Of a stretch of 64,000 nt of DNA, positions 17,723 to 29,188 are shown piece after piece. Position 1 is the stretch's first letter. Each line of letters begins with the position of its first letter. The translations under genes were made by a program, and so were the position numbers. Origin of the DNA: an uncultured Rhizobiaceae group bacterium (GTDB lineage Bacteria; Pseudomonadota; Alphaproteobacteria; Rhizobiales; Rhizobiaceae); NCBI GenBank assembly GCA_947501445.1, contig CANMVS010000022.1, forward strand, positions 1 to 64,000, given 5' to 3'. Under the pieces are notes generated by a model. It saw nothing but the letters and a program-made list of their open reading frames with translations, was not told the DNA's origin and did not search any database.

Positions 17723-17829
17723 CAAACGCTTTTAGACGAATGGCGCCTTTTAATCGATTTGGAAGCGTTCTAAAACGATCTTTCATACCCGTATGGTTCA
17801 ATAATCGGTGCTGCCTTTTGTCTTGTACT

Positions 17830-17858
17830 TTGACGCACCGCCAGTAAGACTTTAATAA
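17830..17858 (+). promoter_or_regulatory. Candidate promoter of the sdh operon
   Basis: TTGACG (17830-17835), a 17-bp spacer and TAATAA (17853-17858) lie about 70 bp before sdhC. Upstream, CTTTTAGAC near 17729-17737 and GTTCTAAAAC at 17767-17776 form an imperfect inverted pair resembling half-sites of the rhizobial Irr box. That link is tentative. Confidence 0.5.
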
Positions 17859-17926
17859 CAGGTCCATGTCGGACGACTTTTTTTGTCGTCGGGCGGAGAT
17901 AACACAGTATTCACTTCGGAGGCCCC

Positions 17927-18319
17927 ATGGCCAACGCCACGCAGAACAGACCACTTTCACCGCATCTGACGATTTACAAAAGTCTGCCGACCATGGTGAT
18001 GTCCATTGTGCACCGCATCACTGGCGGCGCACTTTATTTCGGCACCATATTGGTTGCCTGGTGGCTGATCGCTGCGGCTGCCGGTCCGGCCTACTTCGAT
18101 TTTGCCAATGCGGTATTCGGCTCAATCATCGGTCGCCTGGTCCTGCTTGGTTATACCTGGGCACTGATCCACCACATGATCGGTGGTCTGCGGCATCTGC
18201 TGTGGGATACCGGTCGCGGTCTGGACAAACATGTGAGCACCAAGATGGCCTGGGCCAATCTTATCAGCTCGGTTGTGCTGACCATTCTTGTTTGGGCCAT
18301 CGCCCTCATTTTCGGTTAA
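17927..18319 (+). CDS. sdhC: Succinate dehydrogenase cytochrome b556 subunit
   Basis: The 130-residue, three-TM membrane anchor of complex II helps bind haem b and ubiquinone. The family signature [20 protein letters not shown] is at the N-terminus and is followed by HRITGG. The haem-ligand region [15 protein letters not shown] is in the middle. It is first in sdhC-D-A-B, with sdhD starting 16 bp after its stop. Confidence 0.96.
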   Translation: MANATQNRPLSPHLTIYKSLPTMVMSIVHRITGGALYFGTILVAWWLIAAAAGPAYFDFANAVFGSIIGRLVLLGYTWALIHHMIGGLRHLLWDTGRGLDKHVSTKMAWANLISSVVLTILVWAIALIFG

Positions 18320-18335
18320 TTGGGAGCCTATAGTC

Positions 18336-18716
18336 ATGGATATGCGCACACCGCTTTCCAAAGTTCGCGGGCTGGGTTCTGCGAAAGAGGGTACGGATCA
18401 TTTCTGGCGACAGCGTTTGACGTCCGTTGCCAATGTTCCGCTGATCATCTTTTTCATAATTTTCATCATGATGTACCAGGGCGAGTCCTATGAGACAGTG
18501 GCAGCTGCCATGTCCAATCCCATCGTTGCTGTGTTGATGGGACTGGTTGTGGTCTCCGGTCTGGTTCATATGCGCCTTGGCATGCAGGTCATAATCGAGG
18601 ATTACGTACATGGTGAGGGCGCAAAAATCGGCCTGTTGATGCTGAACAGCTTTTTTACCTATATCGTTGGCGGTTTGTCGCTGTTTGCGATCCTGAAACT
18701 TGGATTTGGAGGCTGA
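18336..18716 (+). CDS. sdhD: Succinate dehydrogenase membrane anchor subunit
   Basis: About 126 residues with three hydrophobic helices. It shows [20 protein letters not shown] followed by FWRQR, the usual SdhD start, and a haem-ligand helix with [14 protein letters not shown]. With SdhC it anchors complex II in the inner membrane. ATG 18336 was chosen because GGGAG lies at 18322-18326. An upstream in-frame start would fall inside sdhC. Confidence 0.95.
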   Translation: MDMRTPLSKVRGLGSAKEGTDHFWRQRLTSVANVPLIIFFIIFIMMYQGESYETVAAAMSNPIVAVLMGLVVVSGLVHMRLGMQVIIEDYVHGEGAKIGLLMLNSFFTYIVGGLSLFAILKLGFGG

Positions 18717-18723
18717 TCTCTCA

Positions 18724-20547
18724 ATGGCGGATAATACGGAATCGGCTTATCAATTTACCGAGCATGCGTTTGATGTGGTTGTTGTTGGCGCTGGTGGCGC
18801 CGGGCTGCGCGCAACGCTGGGCATGGCCGAGCAGGGCCTGCGTACGGCCTGTATCACCAAGGTCTTTCCAACACGCTCCCATACGGTCGCGGCCCAAGGC
18901 GGTATCGCTGCCAGCCTGAAGAACATGACGCCGGACAGCTGGCAATGGCACATGTATGACACGATCAAAGGTTCAGATTGGCTGGGCGACAATGATGCCA
19001 TGGAATATCTGGTTCGCGAGGCGCCGAAAGCCGTCTATGAGCTGGAACATTATGGTGTGCCGTTTTCGCGTACCGAAGAGGGCAAGATTTATCAACGCCC
19101 CTTTGGTGGCCATATGCAGAACTTTGGCGACGGCCCTCCGGTACAGCGTACCTGTGCCGCTGCTGACCGAACGGGGCATGCAATCCTGCACACGCTCTAT
19201 GGCCAATCGCTGCGCCACAATGCGCAGTTCTTCATTGAGTATTTTGCCATCGATCTGCTGATGGACGACAATGGGGTTTGTACCGGCGTTGTCGCCTGGA
19301 ACCTCGACGACGGCATGATCCATATTTTTCGCGCCAAAATGGTTGTGCTTGCCACCGGTGGATACGGGCGCTCCTATTTCTCAGCCACCTCTGCCCACAC
19401 CTGTACCGGTGATGGCAATGGCATGATTGCCCGCGCTGGCCTGCCATTGCAGGATATGGAATTTGTGCAGTTCCACCCGACCGGTATTTACGGCGCTGGC
19501 GCCTTGATTACGGAAGGTGCCCGTGGTGAAGGGGGCTATCTTGTCAATTCCGAGGGTGAGCGTTTCATGGAACGCTATGCGCCCTCGGCCAAGGATCTTG
19601 CCTCCCGTGATGTTGTTTCGCGCTGCATGACCATGGAAATTCGCGAAGGCCGTGGCGTCGGCAAGGACAAGGACCATATTTTTCTTCACCTTGACCATCT
19701 GGATCCGGATGTTCTGGCTGAAAGGCTTCCTGGTATTTCTGAATCGGCGAAGATTTTTGCTGGTGTTGATGTTACCAGCGAACCAATTCCGGTGTTGCCA
19801 ACCGTGCATTACAACATGGGGGGTATTCCAACCAATTATCATGGCGAAGTGCTTAACCCGACCAAGGATGATCCTGACAGGATCCAGCCGGGTCTGATGG
19901 CCGTTGGCGAAGCTGGATGTGCCTCGGTCCACGGTGCAAACCGCCTGGGATCGAATTCGCTGATCGATCTGGTTGTCTTTGGCCGAGCCGCCGCTATTCG
20001 CGCCGGCGAGGTGGTTGACAGGGACAGCGAGATACCGCACGTGCCACAGACCAGCCTTGACAAGATCATGGCGCGTTTTGACAAGACCCGTCACGCCAGC
20101 GGATCTTTGCCCACGGCAGAATTGCGTGACCGCATGCAAAGAGCCATGCAGGAAGATGCAGCCGTGTTCCGCACACAGGAAACACTGAAAAACGGCTGTG
20201 ATCGGATGGATGAGATCTACAGGCAGCTCGATGACATGCGGATCACGGATCGCTCGCTCATCTGGAATTCCGATCTGGTGGAAGCGCTGGAACTGGACAA
20301 TCTGGCGATCTGCGCTCTGGTCACGGTTCATGGTGCCGAAGCGCGCAAGGAAAGTCGTGGTGCACACGCCCGTGAAGATTTTCCAGACCGTGATGACAAG
20401 AACTGGCGCATGCACACATTATCCTGGCTTGAAGATGACGGCTCGATCAGACTTGATTATCGGCCGGTGCACACCAAGACACTGACAAGCGAAGAAGATG
20501 GCGGCATAGAGCTTGCCAGAATTGCGCCCAAGAAGCGTGTTTACTAA
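18724..20547 (+). CDS. sdhA: Succinate dehydrogenase flavoprotein subunit
   Basis: About 607 residues. It oxidises succinate to fumarate with covalently bound FAD. The FAD-binding fold [18 protein letters not shown] is near the start, followed by the flavinylated His in [12 protein letters not shown]. Substrate-site residues lie in [21 protein letters not shown] and the [11 protein letters not shown] loop. GGAGG precedes the start, which comes 7 bp after sdhD. Length and motifs are standard. Confidence 0.98.
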   Translation: MADNTESAYQFTEHAFDVVVVGAGGAGLRATLGMAEQGLRTACITKVFPTRSHTVAAQGGIAASLKNMTPDSWQWHMYDTIKGSDWLGDNDAMEYLVREAPKAVYELEHYGVPFSRTEEGKIYQRPFGGHMQNFGDGPPVQRTCAAADRTGHAILHTLYGQSLRHNAQFFIEYFAIDLLMDDNGVCTGVVAWNLDDGMIHIFRAKMVVLATGGYGRSYFSATSAHTCTGDGNGMIARAGLPLQDMEFVQFHPTGIYGAGALITEGARGEGGYLVNSEGERFMERYAPSAKDLASRDVVSRCMTMEIREGRGVGKDKDHIFLHLDHLDPDVLAERLPGISESAKIFAGVDVTSEPIPVLPTVHYNMGGIPTNYHGEVLNPTKDDPDRIQPGLMAVGEAGCASVHGANRLGSNSLIDLVVFGRAAAIRAGEVVDRDSEIPHVPQTSLDKIMARFDKTRHASGSLPTAELRDRMQRAMQEDAAVFRTQETLKNGCDRMDEIYRQLDDMRITDRSLIWNSDLVEALELDNLAICALVTVHGAEARKESRGAHAREDFPDRDDKNWRMHTLSWLEDDGSIRLDYRPVHTKTLTSEEDGGIELARIAPKKRVY

Positions 20548-20564
20548 AAAGAGGTACGGGCAGA

Positions 20565-21344
20565 ATGGTTGAACTCGCGCTTCCCAAGAATTCGCAAATT
20601 ACCGAGGGCAAGTCCTGGCCGAAGCCGGACGGAGCGACAAACCTGCGGGAATACAAGATTTATCGCTGGTCACCCGATGATGGCAAAAATCCGTCGATCG
20701 ATACCTATTATGTCGATCTGGATGATTGTGGCCCGATGGTCCTGGATGGTTTGCTGTGGATCAAGAACAAGGTTGATTCGACGCTGACGCTACGCCGTTC
20801 CTGCCGTGAAGGCATCTGCGGTTCCTGCGCCATGAACATCGATGGCACCAATACACTGGCCTGCACCAAGGGCATGGACGATATTGACGGCACGGTAAAA
20901 ATATACCCCCTGCCGCATTTGCCGGTGGTCAAGGATCTGGTTCCCGACCTCAATAATTTCTATGCCCAGCACAGGTCAATCGAACCATGGCTGAAAACAA
21001 CGTCTCCAGCACCTGAAACCGAATGGCTTCAATCGCATGAGGACCGGGTTAAACTGGATGGCCTTTATGAGTGCATTTTATGCGCCTGTTGTTCAACGTC
21101 GTGCCCCAGTTACTGGTGGAATGGTGATCGCTATCTGGGGCCAGCCGTGCTGTTGCAGGCCTATCGCTGGCTGATCGACAGCCGTGATGAGGCGACCGGT
21201 GAACGCCTTGATGAGCTTGAAGACCCGTTTCGACTCTATCGCTGTCACACGATCATGAACTGTACACAGGCCTGCCCAAAGGGCCTGAACCCTGCAAAGG
21301 CCATTGCCGAGATCAAGAAAATGATGGTCGAACGGCGGGTATAG
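20565..21344 (+). CDS. sdhB: Succinate dehydrogenase iron-sulfur subunit
   Basis: The 259-residue protein carries three Fe-S clusters: [2Fe-2S] in [15 protein letters not shown], [4Fe-4S] in [17 protein letters not shown] and [3Fe-4S] in [15 protein letters not shown]. It passes electrons from the SdhA flavin to quinone. It is the last gene of the sdh operon and starts 17 bp after sdhA. Its stop codon lies within the 5' arm of a hairpin. Confidence 0.98.
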   Translation: MVELALPKNSQITEGKSWPKPDGATNLREYKIYRWSPDDGKNPSIDTYYVDLDDCGPMVLDGLLWIKNKVDSTLTLRRSCREGICGSCAMNIDGTNTLACTKGMDDIDGTVKIYPLPHLPVVKDLVPDLNNFYAQHRSIEPWLKTTSPAPETEWLQSHEDRVKLDGLYECILCACCSTSCPSYWWNGDRYLGPAVLLQAYRWLIDSRDEATGERLDELEDPFRLYRCHTIMNCTQACPKGLNPAKAIAEIKKMMVERRV

Positions 21345-21373
21345 AGCAGGTCAATGGTGTCCGGACTTGCTCT
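21343..21373 (+). terminator. Hairpin overlapping the sdhB stop
   Basis: AGAGCAGGTC (21343-21352) pairs with GACTTGCTCT (21364-21373), with one G-T pair and an 11-nt loop. No T-run follows, so it may end or protect the transcript without being a classic intrinsic terminator. It directly abuts repeat copy 4 and may be a derivative of that element's third hairpin. Confidence 0.5.
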
Positions 21374-21375
21374 GG

Positions 21376-21432
21376 ATCGACAAAATCAAAGGCCGACACT
21401 GTTGTCCCGTTCCTGACATATGGTGAAACGGT
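21376..21432 (-). repeat. Dispersed hairpin element, copy 4 (H3 replaced)
   Basis: The minus-oriented copy is about 57 bp. H1 reads CCGTTTC/GGAACGG, still fully paired through a T-G wobble. H2 reads GACAACAGTGTC. The place of H3 is taken by the hairpin at the sdhB stop. The following 214 bp up to msrA hold no recognised gene. Confidence 0.78.
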
Positions 21433-21646
21433 CAATTGCGGTTGTACGCTGTCAATATCCAACTGGCTCACGCGCTCGTGAGGCAGCTTGACTTGAATTA
21501 CCAAAACCAATCTGCACCTATAAATATACATTCATGGACGTGGTTTTGGAGTTCTGTGCATACTCGTCGCGAGGCACACAGACTTTATATCAGGTGCATT
21601 GCAAGCAGATTATTGTTGAAGAATATCTCAACAAAGCGGAGAAAAC

Positions 21647-22315
21647 ATGATGCGTAAAGTCCTGATCGCCAGTGCCGTGACAGCGGCGGCTGCATTTGCG
21701 GTGGTTGCAGGTTATGCCCCTATGACGCCAGGCGTCGCGGAGAATGACAAGCCGGTTGACGCCAGTCAGGTCGGCAACGTGCAGACGGCAATATTTGCCG
21801 GTGGTTGTTTTTGGTGTGTCGAATCTGATTTTGACCATGTGCCAGGTGTTCTGGAAACGATCTCGGGCTATACCGGCGGTCATTTGGACAATCCAACCTA
21901 CAAAGATGTTGTGTCCGAGACCACGGGCCACCGCGAAGCCGTCAAAATTACGTTCGATCCGCAAAGGGTCGAATACGATACATTACTTGATGTGTTCTGG
22001 CGCAGCGTTGATCCAACAGATGCCGGTGGTCAGTTCTGTGACCGTGGGGAGAGCTATACAACGGCTATTTACACGTCCGACGGTGACCAGCAATTAAAAG
22101 CAGAGGCATCAAGTGCGGCAATAATGGACGCGTTGGGACAGAAGATTGCCACTGTCATTGCGCCATCAAAACAGTTTTATGCAGCTGAAGACTACCATCA
22201 GGATTATTACAAGAAAAACCCGGTGCGATACAAACTCTACCGTGCCGGTTGCCGCCGGGATGCCAAAATTGAGGCACTTTGGGGCGAAGAGGCACACCGC
22301 GGCATCGTCAAGTAA
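21647..22315 (+). CDS. msrA: Peptide methionine sulfoxide reductase MsrA, exported form
   Basis: The 222-residue protein reduces methionine-S-sulfoxide. The catalytic Cys is in the family motif FAGGCFWCVESDFD, followed by ETISGYTGGHLDNPTYKDV, GHREAV and AEDYHQDYYKKNP. The N-terminus is a signal peptide or membrane anchor (VLIASAVTAAAAFAVVAGYA), so the enzyme is expected to act in the periplasm and repair envelope proteins. A C-terminal Cys in RAGCRRD may serve as the resolving residue. It is monocistronic. Confidence 0.94.
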   Translation: MMRKVLIASAVTAAAAFAVVAGYAPMTPGVAENDKPVDASQVGNVQTAIFAGGCFWCVESDFDHVPGVLETISGYTGGHLDNPTYKDVVSETTGHREAVKITFDPQRVEYDTLLDVFWRSVDPTDAGGQFCDRGESYTTAIYTSDGDQQLKAEASSAAIMDALGQKIATVIAPSKQFYAAEDYHQDYYKKNPVRYKLYRAGCRRDAKIEALWGEEAHRGIVK

Positions 22316-22415
22316 TCCTGAGTTCTTTTGGTTTTATCCATTGGCGCGGGTGGTTTTGCGTCCCTGCCAATGTAACCAAAACCCGATACTGACCCTGATA
22401 TTATCGGATCTTGTT

Positions 22416-23555
22416 TTATTGCCCGCGTGCCTTGCGCATGGCGTCACGTATCTGTTTCGCCGGAATTCCAAGCACGCGTGAGGCCTGCTGAAAATCAGGC
22501 GGCGGAGCACCTATTGCTTTTCGCAATTGCTGGGTCGTGACCCCAAGTTCTGCTGCTGCTCTGGCCAAAGCCTGTTGCGGCCCGCCCTGACCGCTGTTGC
22601 GCTTGCCACCGTGTTTTGGTCCCTGACCAGCTTCGGAGCCACCGGGCAGTCCTGCGGACATTGAGTTTGGGACGTTGACAGGTGTGCCTTTGAAGCAGCC
22701 GATCGTATAGGGGTATTCCTCGGTCATATGGTAGTGATAAAGATCGCGCTGTTCGCCGTCCCAATTGATTGTATGCGTGTGGCCGTGGCAGGTGTCCAGA
22801 TCTTCATTTTTGATGTGCCTGCCATTCTCCCCATATTTCCCAAAGAAGCCAAAACCGTCGAGAGCAAAGCCTATGAGGTCGGAATGACCACCCGGCTGGG
22901 ACTTTGTGTCGGTCACGCAAGGCGAGAGATTGTGGTAGTGATATTGTCCGCTCTGCTGTGGATGTCCGGAACATTTATCCTGAATTTCATGAGCCGGGGC
23001 ATCGTCACCACGCGCGTCCAGCGCATTGAAAATGGCAACATTGGTCAGCGAAAAGCCAACCATACCCATGGGAACACAACCGGGGCTGGCGGCAAAGGAT
23101 GGTACAGCCGGCATTTGTAGAACGATATCCTGTTTTTCAATGCTATTGGGGTTTCTGTCATAGCGATAACCCGGATCATTTCTTTGAATGGGAAAGATCC
23201 CGGTTGCATGGGTGGGAAGATTATTGGCACGAACCACCCGATTGTCACCTTCCCGGCTGATCACGATATCCGCCGGCCAGGAAACATTGCCGCCGACGTG
23301 TGGTTTCTTTTCAGGGTCCCAGGTTGTCTTGCCCAACCAGTCACCAGATGCCTGCGCACCCGGTGCATTGGGGTTGAAATTCTGCTGACAGGAAAACACA
23401 TAACCCTTGCGCGGACCATTGGATATTTTGCCATCGCCCAGCGGCAGCTCATGGGCCAGGGCAGTGCCAGTGCCAAGTGTTATCACAAGCGTCGCTGTCA
23501 CAGACCTGCCCCAGGCCGCACGTGTGGATATTAAACTGCCATAATCGCTGATCAC
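22416..23555 (-). CDS. Secreted YHYH-domain protein
   Basis: The 379-residue protein has a signal peptide (hydrophobic VTATLVITLGTGTALA) and the YHYH domain named for its SGQYHYHNLSPC motif. A second His-rich segment, CHGHTHTINW followed by DLYHYHMTEEYPYTIGCF, suggests metal binding, but the domain's function is not established. The last 100 residues are a Gly/Gln-rich linker and two short helices that look like a duplicated AxxLGV motif (AAELGVTTQQLRKAI and ASRVLGIPAKQIRDAM). Confidence 0.85.
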   Translation of the reverse strand: MISDYGSLISTRAAWGRSVTATLVITLGTGTALAHELPLGDGKISNGPRKGYVFSCQQNFNPNAPGAQASGDWLGKTTWDPEKKPHVGGNVSWPADIVISREGDNRVVRANNLPTHATGIFPIQRNDPGYRYDRNPNSIEKQDIVLQMPAVPSFAASPGCVPMGMVGFSLTNVAIFNALDARGDDAPAHEIQDKCSGHPQQSGQYHYHNLSPCVTDTKSQPGGHSDLIGFALDGFGFFGKYGENGRHIKNEDLDTCHGHTHTINWDGEQRDLYHYHMTEEYPYTIGCFKGTPVNVPNSMSAGLPGGSEAGQGPKHGGKRNSGQGGPQQALARAAAELGVTTQQLRKAIGAPPPDFQQASRVLGIPAKQIRDAMRKARGQ

Positions 23556-23905
23556 CGGTCCCCTCCCTCTTCCCTGCGGGTATTCACGATTGAGTATCGT
23601 TGTTTCAAAGGCAAGTTACAGTTTGGTAATATAACACCAAAGGTTGTGTTTGAATTTTTATGGCCGGTATGATGCAGTTCCCAAACGCCGGATTTTCGAT
23701 ACAACAGGTTGGTGGGATCTGTCCTGATGCCAGGATTGTCCGCTCTGACATCATCAATTATGCCCTAAACCGGTAATCTGTTATGTTTTGTGCATAATTA
23801 ATACAATTTTTGCCATCTTTGTGTAATGAGTCCAGAACGTGGGTTTTTTGGGATTCGTGCAGGTCCGACAGGTGATCCTGCTGGTTTTGATATGAGGATT
23901 GAGTG
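23556..23905. other. AT-rich intergenic region without a recognised gene
   Basis: These 350 bases separate the divergent YHYH and Omp19-like genes and presumably hold both promoters. No credible coding frame, tRNA or repeat copy was seen. A GAGGA motif near its right end serves as the ribosome binding site of the Omp19-like gene. Confidence 0.5.
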
Positions 23906-24415
23906 ATGCGCAATGGTATTGCATTTGTTGTTCTGGGCGCCGTGATTGCTTTGGCAGGCTGCCAGCGCACGGCTTACCAGCCAGGATCAGGCCAACCGGC
24001 ACCGCTTAATCCGGCACCGGTTGGCAATATCGAAAGCGGACAGCTTGCACCTGCCGGACAGACCGATTTCCCTAATGCACCAACCACGACCGGCCCCGAT
24101 GAACAGCAGCTTGCTGCGGTTGCCGCCAGTGCACCTGAACTCACACGCGACGCAATGGTCGGGCGCTGGTCCATTGCGACCGGCGGAAACAGCTGTGATG
24201 TTTTCCTGGCACTGACCAAGTGGACAGGTGGATACCGTGCAGCCTCACGTGGTTGCAGTGATCAGGCATCGTTGATTTCGGCCTGGGATGTTCAGGGCAA
24301 ACAGGTGCTGTTGCGCGATTCCTCGGGGAATCAGTTTGCCAGTCTGTATAAATCCGGCGACAAGCGTTTCGATGGCACAACAGCGGCCGGGCAGCCAATC
24401 AGCCTGAGCAGATAG
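23906..24415 (+). CDS. Omp19-like lipoprotein (bacterial protease inhibitor family)
   Basis: About 169 residues. A lipoprotein signal ends in the lipobox LAGC near residue 20. A Pro-rich linker follows, then a C-terminal beta-barrel inhibitor domain with MVGRWSIATGGNSCDVFL, GGYRAASRGC, ISAWDVQGKQVLLRDSSG, SLYKSGDKRFDG and TTAAGQPISLSR. This matches Brucella Omp19, an outer-membrane lipoprotein that inhibits proteases. The two cysteines of the domain would form a disulphide. ATG 23906 was chosen over the GTG one codon upstream. Confidence 0.85.
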   Translation: MRNGIAFVVLGAVIALAGCQRTAYQPGSGQPAPLNPAPVGNIESGQLAPAGQTDFPNAPTTTGPDEQQLAAVAASAPELTRDAMVGRWSIATGGNSCDVFLALTKWTGGYRAASRGCSDQASLISAWDVQGKQVLLRDSSGNQFASLYKSGDKRFDGTTAAGQPISLSR

Positions 24416-24445
24416 CCTCGACCAGCGACTTTTTGGCTGAAAATC

Positions 24446-25618
24446 ATGGATGTTGCAGACCTAACAACCGTATCGGAAAGTTACTGCGGTCTCGTCAGTA
24501 GCGGTCAGCTGGAAGAAGATTCCGCGCAATTGCAGTTGGCGAAAGCCCTGGATGATGTGCTGATCCATATTCGTGAGCGGCGTTTGACCAGCAAGTCCAG
24601 CGCGCTGGGCTGGCTGTTTTCTCGCAAGCAAAAAATGCAAACCCAAATCAAGGGCCTGTATATATGCGGCGCCGTTGGCTGCGGCAAAACCATGCTTATG
24701 GATCTGTTTTACGCGCAGATTGTCGCGCAGCGGAAAAAGCGCGTCCATTTTCATGATTTCATGGCTGACGTACATGAGCGTATTTATCAGCACAGACAGG
24801 CCCATAAACGCGGCGAGACCAACCAGAGCGATCCTGTTCCCCCCGTGGCAGATCAACTGATCGAACAAGCCTGGGTTCTTTGCTTTGATGAATTTACCGT
24901 GACTGATATCACCGATGCGATGATCCTGTCACGGCTGTTTGAGGCCCTTTTTGCACGCGGCTGCGTTCTTGTGGCCACATCCAATGTGGAGCCGGATGAA
25001 TTATATCGGGACGGATTGAACAGACAATTGTTTTTGCCATTTGTCGAATTGCTCAAAACCCGGGTCGAACTGTTCAATCTGGATGCAAAAACCGACTATC
25101 GGCTAGAGAAAATCCAGCAGTTGCCGGTCTATCTCAAGCCCATAAACGATGAAACCAGGATAAGCTTGGCAAAGGTCTGGCGGGACATGACCGTCGGGCA
25201 TATTGCCCATGAGCACTTCATACCGGTGAAAGGTCGCCAGATAAGGGTGCCGCTCGAAGCCGGTGGTGCTGCCCGGTTCAGCTTTGATGAACTATGTGCC
25301 CAGCCACTGGCAGCCAGCGATTATCATATAATTGCCAATCGCTATCACACGGTGTTTGTTGAAAATGTTCCGATTATGGATGAGGATCGCCGAAATGAAG
25401 CCAAGCGCTTCATCAACCTGATCGACATGCTTTATGATAATTCAACGCGGCTGATTATATCGGCTGCTGCAGCGCCAGAGGATTTGTACATCAGCAAGCG
25501 TGGGGCAGAGGGCTTTGAATTCGCGCGAACGGCCTCACGGCTGTTTGAGATGCAAAGTACCGACTATCTGGCCGCAAGCCGTGCAGCCCTTGCCGAGACG
25601 TCGACACCACAAAAGTAA
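24446..25618 (+). CDS. zapE: AFG1/ZapE family ATPase
   Basis: The 390-residue AAA-type ATPase has Walker A GAVGCGKTMLMDLFY and Walker B LCFDEFTVTDITDAM, a sensor region VATSNVEPDELYRDGLNR and the C-terminal FVENVPIMDEDRRNEAKRF. In gammaproteobacteria ZapE acts at the division ring, and its mitochondrial relative AFG1 acts in protein quality control. The position just before mdh-suc is conserved in Hyphomicrobiales. The Omp19-like gene ends 30 bp upstream. Confidence 0.93.
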   Translation: MDVADLTTVSESYCGLVSSGQLEEDSAQLQLAKALDDVLIHIRERRLTSKSSALGWLFSRKQKMQTQIKGLYICGAVGCGKTMLMDLFYAQIVAQRKKRVHFHDFMADVHERIYQHRQAHKRGETNQSDPVPPVADQLIEQAWVLCFDEFTVTDITDAMILSRLFEALFARGCVLVATSNVEPDELYRDGLNRQLFLPFVELLKTRVELFNLDAKTDYRLEKIQQLPVYLKPINDETRISLAKVWRDMTVGHIAHEHFIPVKGRQIRVPLEAGGAARFSFDELCAQPLAASDYHIIANRYHTVFVENVPIMDEDRRNEAKRFINLIDMLYDNSTRLIISAAAAPEDLYISKRGAEGFEFARTASRLFEMQSTDYLAASRAALAETSTPQK

Positions 25619-25719
25619 ATCAATGTGCTGTTTTTTCGAGTCGCAGCGTCAAAAATATTGACGTTTACGTAAGTGTTTTGTCATCTAACCGTTTGAAATT
25701 GCTGATAGCAAAAGTTTGA

Positions 25720-26781
<1,062 letters not shown>

Positions 26782-26813
26782 ACGGGCCATAGCGGAACAC
26801 AGGATCACCCCAT

Positions 26814-28010
26814 ATGAATATCCATGAATATCAGGCCAAGGCCCTGCTTAAGGGCTTTGGCGCACCGGTCGCAGAGGGCGTACCGATTTTTTCAGCTGAG
26901 GAAGCACGCACAGCCGCGCAAAGTCTTCCCGGGCCGCTTTATGTGGTCAAAAGTCAGATTCACGCCGGTGGGCGCGGTAAAGGCAAATTCAAGGAATTGC
27001 CTGCTGACGCCAAGGGCGGTGTTCGTCTGGCCAAATCCATTGATGATGTTGTTTCCGATGCTCGCGATATGCTCGGCAATACTTTGGTCACCAAACAGAC
27101 TGGCCCGCACGGCAAACAGGTCAATCAGCTCTATATCGAAGACGGGGCTGATATCGATCGTGAACTTTATCTTTCGATCCTGATCGACCGCACCGTCGGT
27201 CGTCCGGCATTTGTTGTTTCCACTGAAGGCGGCATGGAAATTGAAGCCGTTGCCGAGGAAACACCGGAAAAGATACTTACTTTGCCGATTGATCCTGCAA
27301 CCGGTGTCACTGAGGGCAATGCATCTGAACTATGTGATGCATTGAAGCTGGATGGTCAGGCGCGTGCGGACGGCATGGTGCTGTTTCCCATCCTGTATAA
27401 GGCATTTGTCGAGAAGGACATGAGCCTGCTTGAAGTCAATCCGCTCATCGTGATGAATGACGGGCGGCTGCGGGTGCTGGACGCGAAAATGTCTTTTGAT
27501 GGTAATGCACTGTTTCGCCACGAAGATGTGGTGGCGCTGCGTGACACGACCGAAGAAGACCAAAAAGAGATCGAAGCGTCCAAATTTGATCTGGCCTATG
27601 TTGCGCTTGATGGCAATATCGGTTGCATGGTCAATGGTGCCGGTCTTGCCATGGCAACCATGGACATCATCAAGCTCTACGGGGCAGAGCCTGCCAACTT
27701 TCTCGATGTTGGCGGCGGCGCGACGACCGAAAAAGTCACAGCAGCCTTCAAGATCATTACGGCCGATCCGGCGGTACAGGGCATTCTCGTCAATATCTTT
27801 GGCGGCATCATGCGTTGTGATGTGATTGCTGAAGGTGTTGTCACCGCCGTCAAGGAAGTCGGGCTTCAGGTGCCGCTGGTTGTGCGGCTTGAGGGTACGA
27901 ATGTCGAGAAAGGCAAGAAAATCATCAATGAAAGCGGCCTTAATGTCATTGCTGCTGATGATCTGGACGATGCCGCTCAAAAAATTGTCAATGCGGTGAA
28001 GGGAGCCTGA
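26814..28010 (+). CDS. sucC: Succinate-CoA ligase (ADP-forming) beta subunit
   Basis: The 398-residue ATP-grasp subunit has the canonical start [32 protein letters not shown] for nucleotide binding, LEVNPLIV, and [17 protein letters not shown] with [14 protein letters not shown]. With SucD it converts succinyl-CoA to succinate with substrate-level phosphorylation. It starts 32 bp after mdh and is followed 3 bp later by sucD. Confidence 0.98.
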   Translation: MNIHEYQAKALLKGFGAPVAEGVPIFSAEEARTAAQSLPGPLYVVKSQIHAGGRGKGKFKELPADAKGGVRLAKSIDDVVSDARDMLGNTLVTKQTGPHGKQVNQLYIEDGADIDRELYLSILIDRTVGRPAFVVSTEGGMEIEAVAEETPEKILTLPIDPATGVTEGNASELCDALKLDGQARADGMVLFPILYKAFVEKDMSLLEVNPLIVMNDGRLRVLDAKMSFDGNALFRHEDVVALRDTTEEDQKEIEASKFDLAYVALDGNIGCMVNGAGLAMATMDIIKLYGAEPANFLDVGGGATTEKVTAAFKIITADPAVQGILVNIFGGIMRCDVIAEGVVTAVKEVGLQVPLVVRLEGTNVEKGKKIINESGLNVIAADDLDDAAQKIVNAVKGA

Positions 28011-28013
28011 TAG

Positions 28014-28925
28014 ATGTCCATCATCGTCAATAGAGATACCAAAGTCCTCGTCCAGGGTCTGACCGGTAAAACCGGAACATTCCACACCGAGCAGGCGCTG
28101 GCCTACTACGGCACCCAAATGGTGGGCGGTATTCACCCCAAGAAGGGTGGGCAAACCTGGTCCGGCAAGGTTGGTGACGGTTCCGCCGATCTGCCAATTT
28201 TTGCCTCTGTGGCAGAGGGCAAGGAGCGCACGGGTGCTGATGCATCCGTCATCTATGTGCCGCCGGCGGGCGCTGCTGCAGCCATTATTGAGGCCATTGA
28301 TGCCGAGGTTCCGCTTATCGTGTGCATCACGGAAGGCATTCCGGTCATCGACATGGTTCGGGTTAAGGCGCGGCTGGAAAAATCATCCTCGCGGCTGATC
28401 GGTCCGAACTGCCCGGGTGTTCTGACGCCTGAAGAATGCAAAATTGGCATCATGCCGGGCAATATCTTTAAAAAGGGTTCGGTAGGCGTTGTCTCGCGCT
28501 CGGGAACATTGACCTATGAAGCCGTGTTTCAGACGACCAATGAGGGGCTCGGCCAAACGACAGCTGTCGGTATTGGCGGGGATCCGGTCAAAGGCACCGA
28601 ATTCATTGATGTGCTGGAATTATATCTGGCCGACGAAGACACCAAGTCGATCATCATGATCGGTGAAATTGGCGGTTCTGCTGAAGAAGAGGCCGCACAG
28701 TTCCTGGCTGACGAAGCCAAAAAGGGCCGCAAAAAACCGACCGTTGGTTTCATTGCCGGACGCACCGCACCTCCCGGACGTACCATGGGCCATGCCGGTG
28801 CCGTGATTTCCGGTGGTAAAGGTGGTGCTGAAGACAAGATTGAAGCCCTGGAGGCTGCCGGCATCAGGGTTTCACCCTCGCCGGCGCAGCTTGGCAAGAC
28901 ACTTGTCTCTTTGCTCAAGGGTTAA
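28014..28925 (+). CDS. sucD: Succinate-CoA ligase alpha subunit
   Basis: The 303-residue CoA-binding and phosphohistidine subunit contains the CoA-binding [36 protein letters not shown], and the phosphorylated His in [15 protein letters not shown]. It overlaps functionally with SucC and is tightly linked to it. After its stop comes an unusual 272-nt structured interval before sucA. Confidence 0.98.
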   Translation: MSIIVNRDTKVLVQGLTGKTGTFHTEQALAYYGTQMVGGIHPKKGGQTWSGKVGDGSADLPIFASVAEGKERTGADASVIYVPPAGAAAAIIEAIDAEVPLIVCITEGIPVIDMVRVKARLEKSSSRLIGPNCPGVLTPEECKIGIMPGNIFKKGSVGVVSRSGTLTYEAVFQTTNEGLGQTTAVGIGGDPVKGTEFIDVLELYLADEDTKSIIMIGEIGGSAEEEAAQFLADEAKKGRKKPTVGFIAGRTAPPGRTMGHAGAVISGGKGGAEDKIEALEAAGIRVSPSPAQLGKTLVSLLKG

Positions 28926-28932
28926 TCAAACC

Positions 28933-29188
28933 GGTGGATGGCGTTTGCGCGCCCTCCACCCAAACGGACGTCACGAAAGTGTGTCTGGTACAGGTATGCA
29001 CCAAAGTGGTGCAATGAAAAAGCCCGCCACGCAAAGTAAGCGTTGCGGGCGACAAATGGACAATGCAGGACCACGATAAGAAAGTCCGTATTGTTGATTT
29101 GGGAATGGGCGGAAATGCACAGCACCAGTTTTGGTGCCCAACAACAAGCGGCTCGACCGCGTGTATCCAAGGAGGCGGGAATTCCCGC
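28933..29188 (+). promoter_or_regulatory. Hairpin-rich sucD-sucA leader, candidate cis-regulatory RNA
   Basis: Six hairpins can be read in order. They are 28933-28960 (GGTGGA/TCCACC with an inner GGCG stem); 28997-29013 (TGCACCA/TGGTGCA); 29022-29050 (GCCCGC-ACGC/GCGT-GCGGGC); 29122-29137 (GCACCA/TGGTGC); 29148-29160 (GCGG/CCGC); and 29175-29188 (perfect palindrome GCGGGAATTCCCGC). The second and fourth share arm sequences and could exchange partners. The third, read on the minus strand, runs into CTTTTTC and resembles a terminator there. AAGGAGG at 29169-29175 abuts the last hairpin. Confidence 0.6.
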
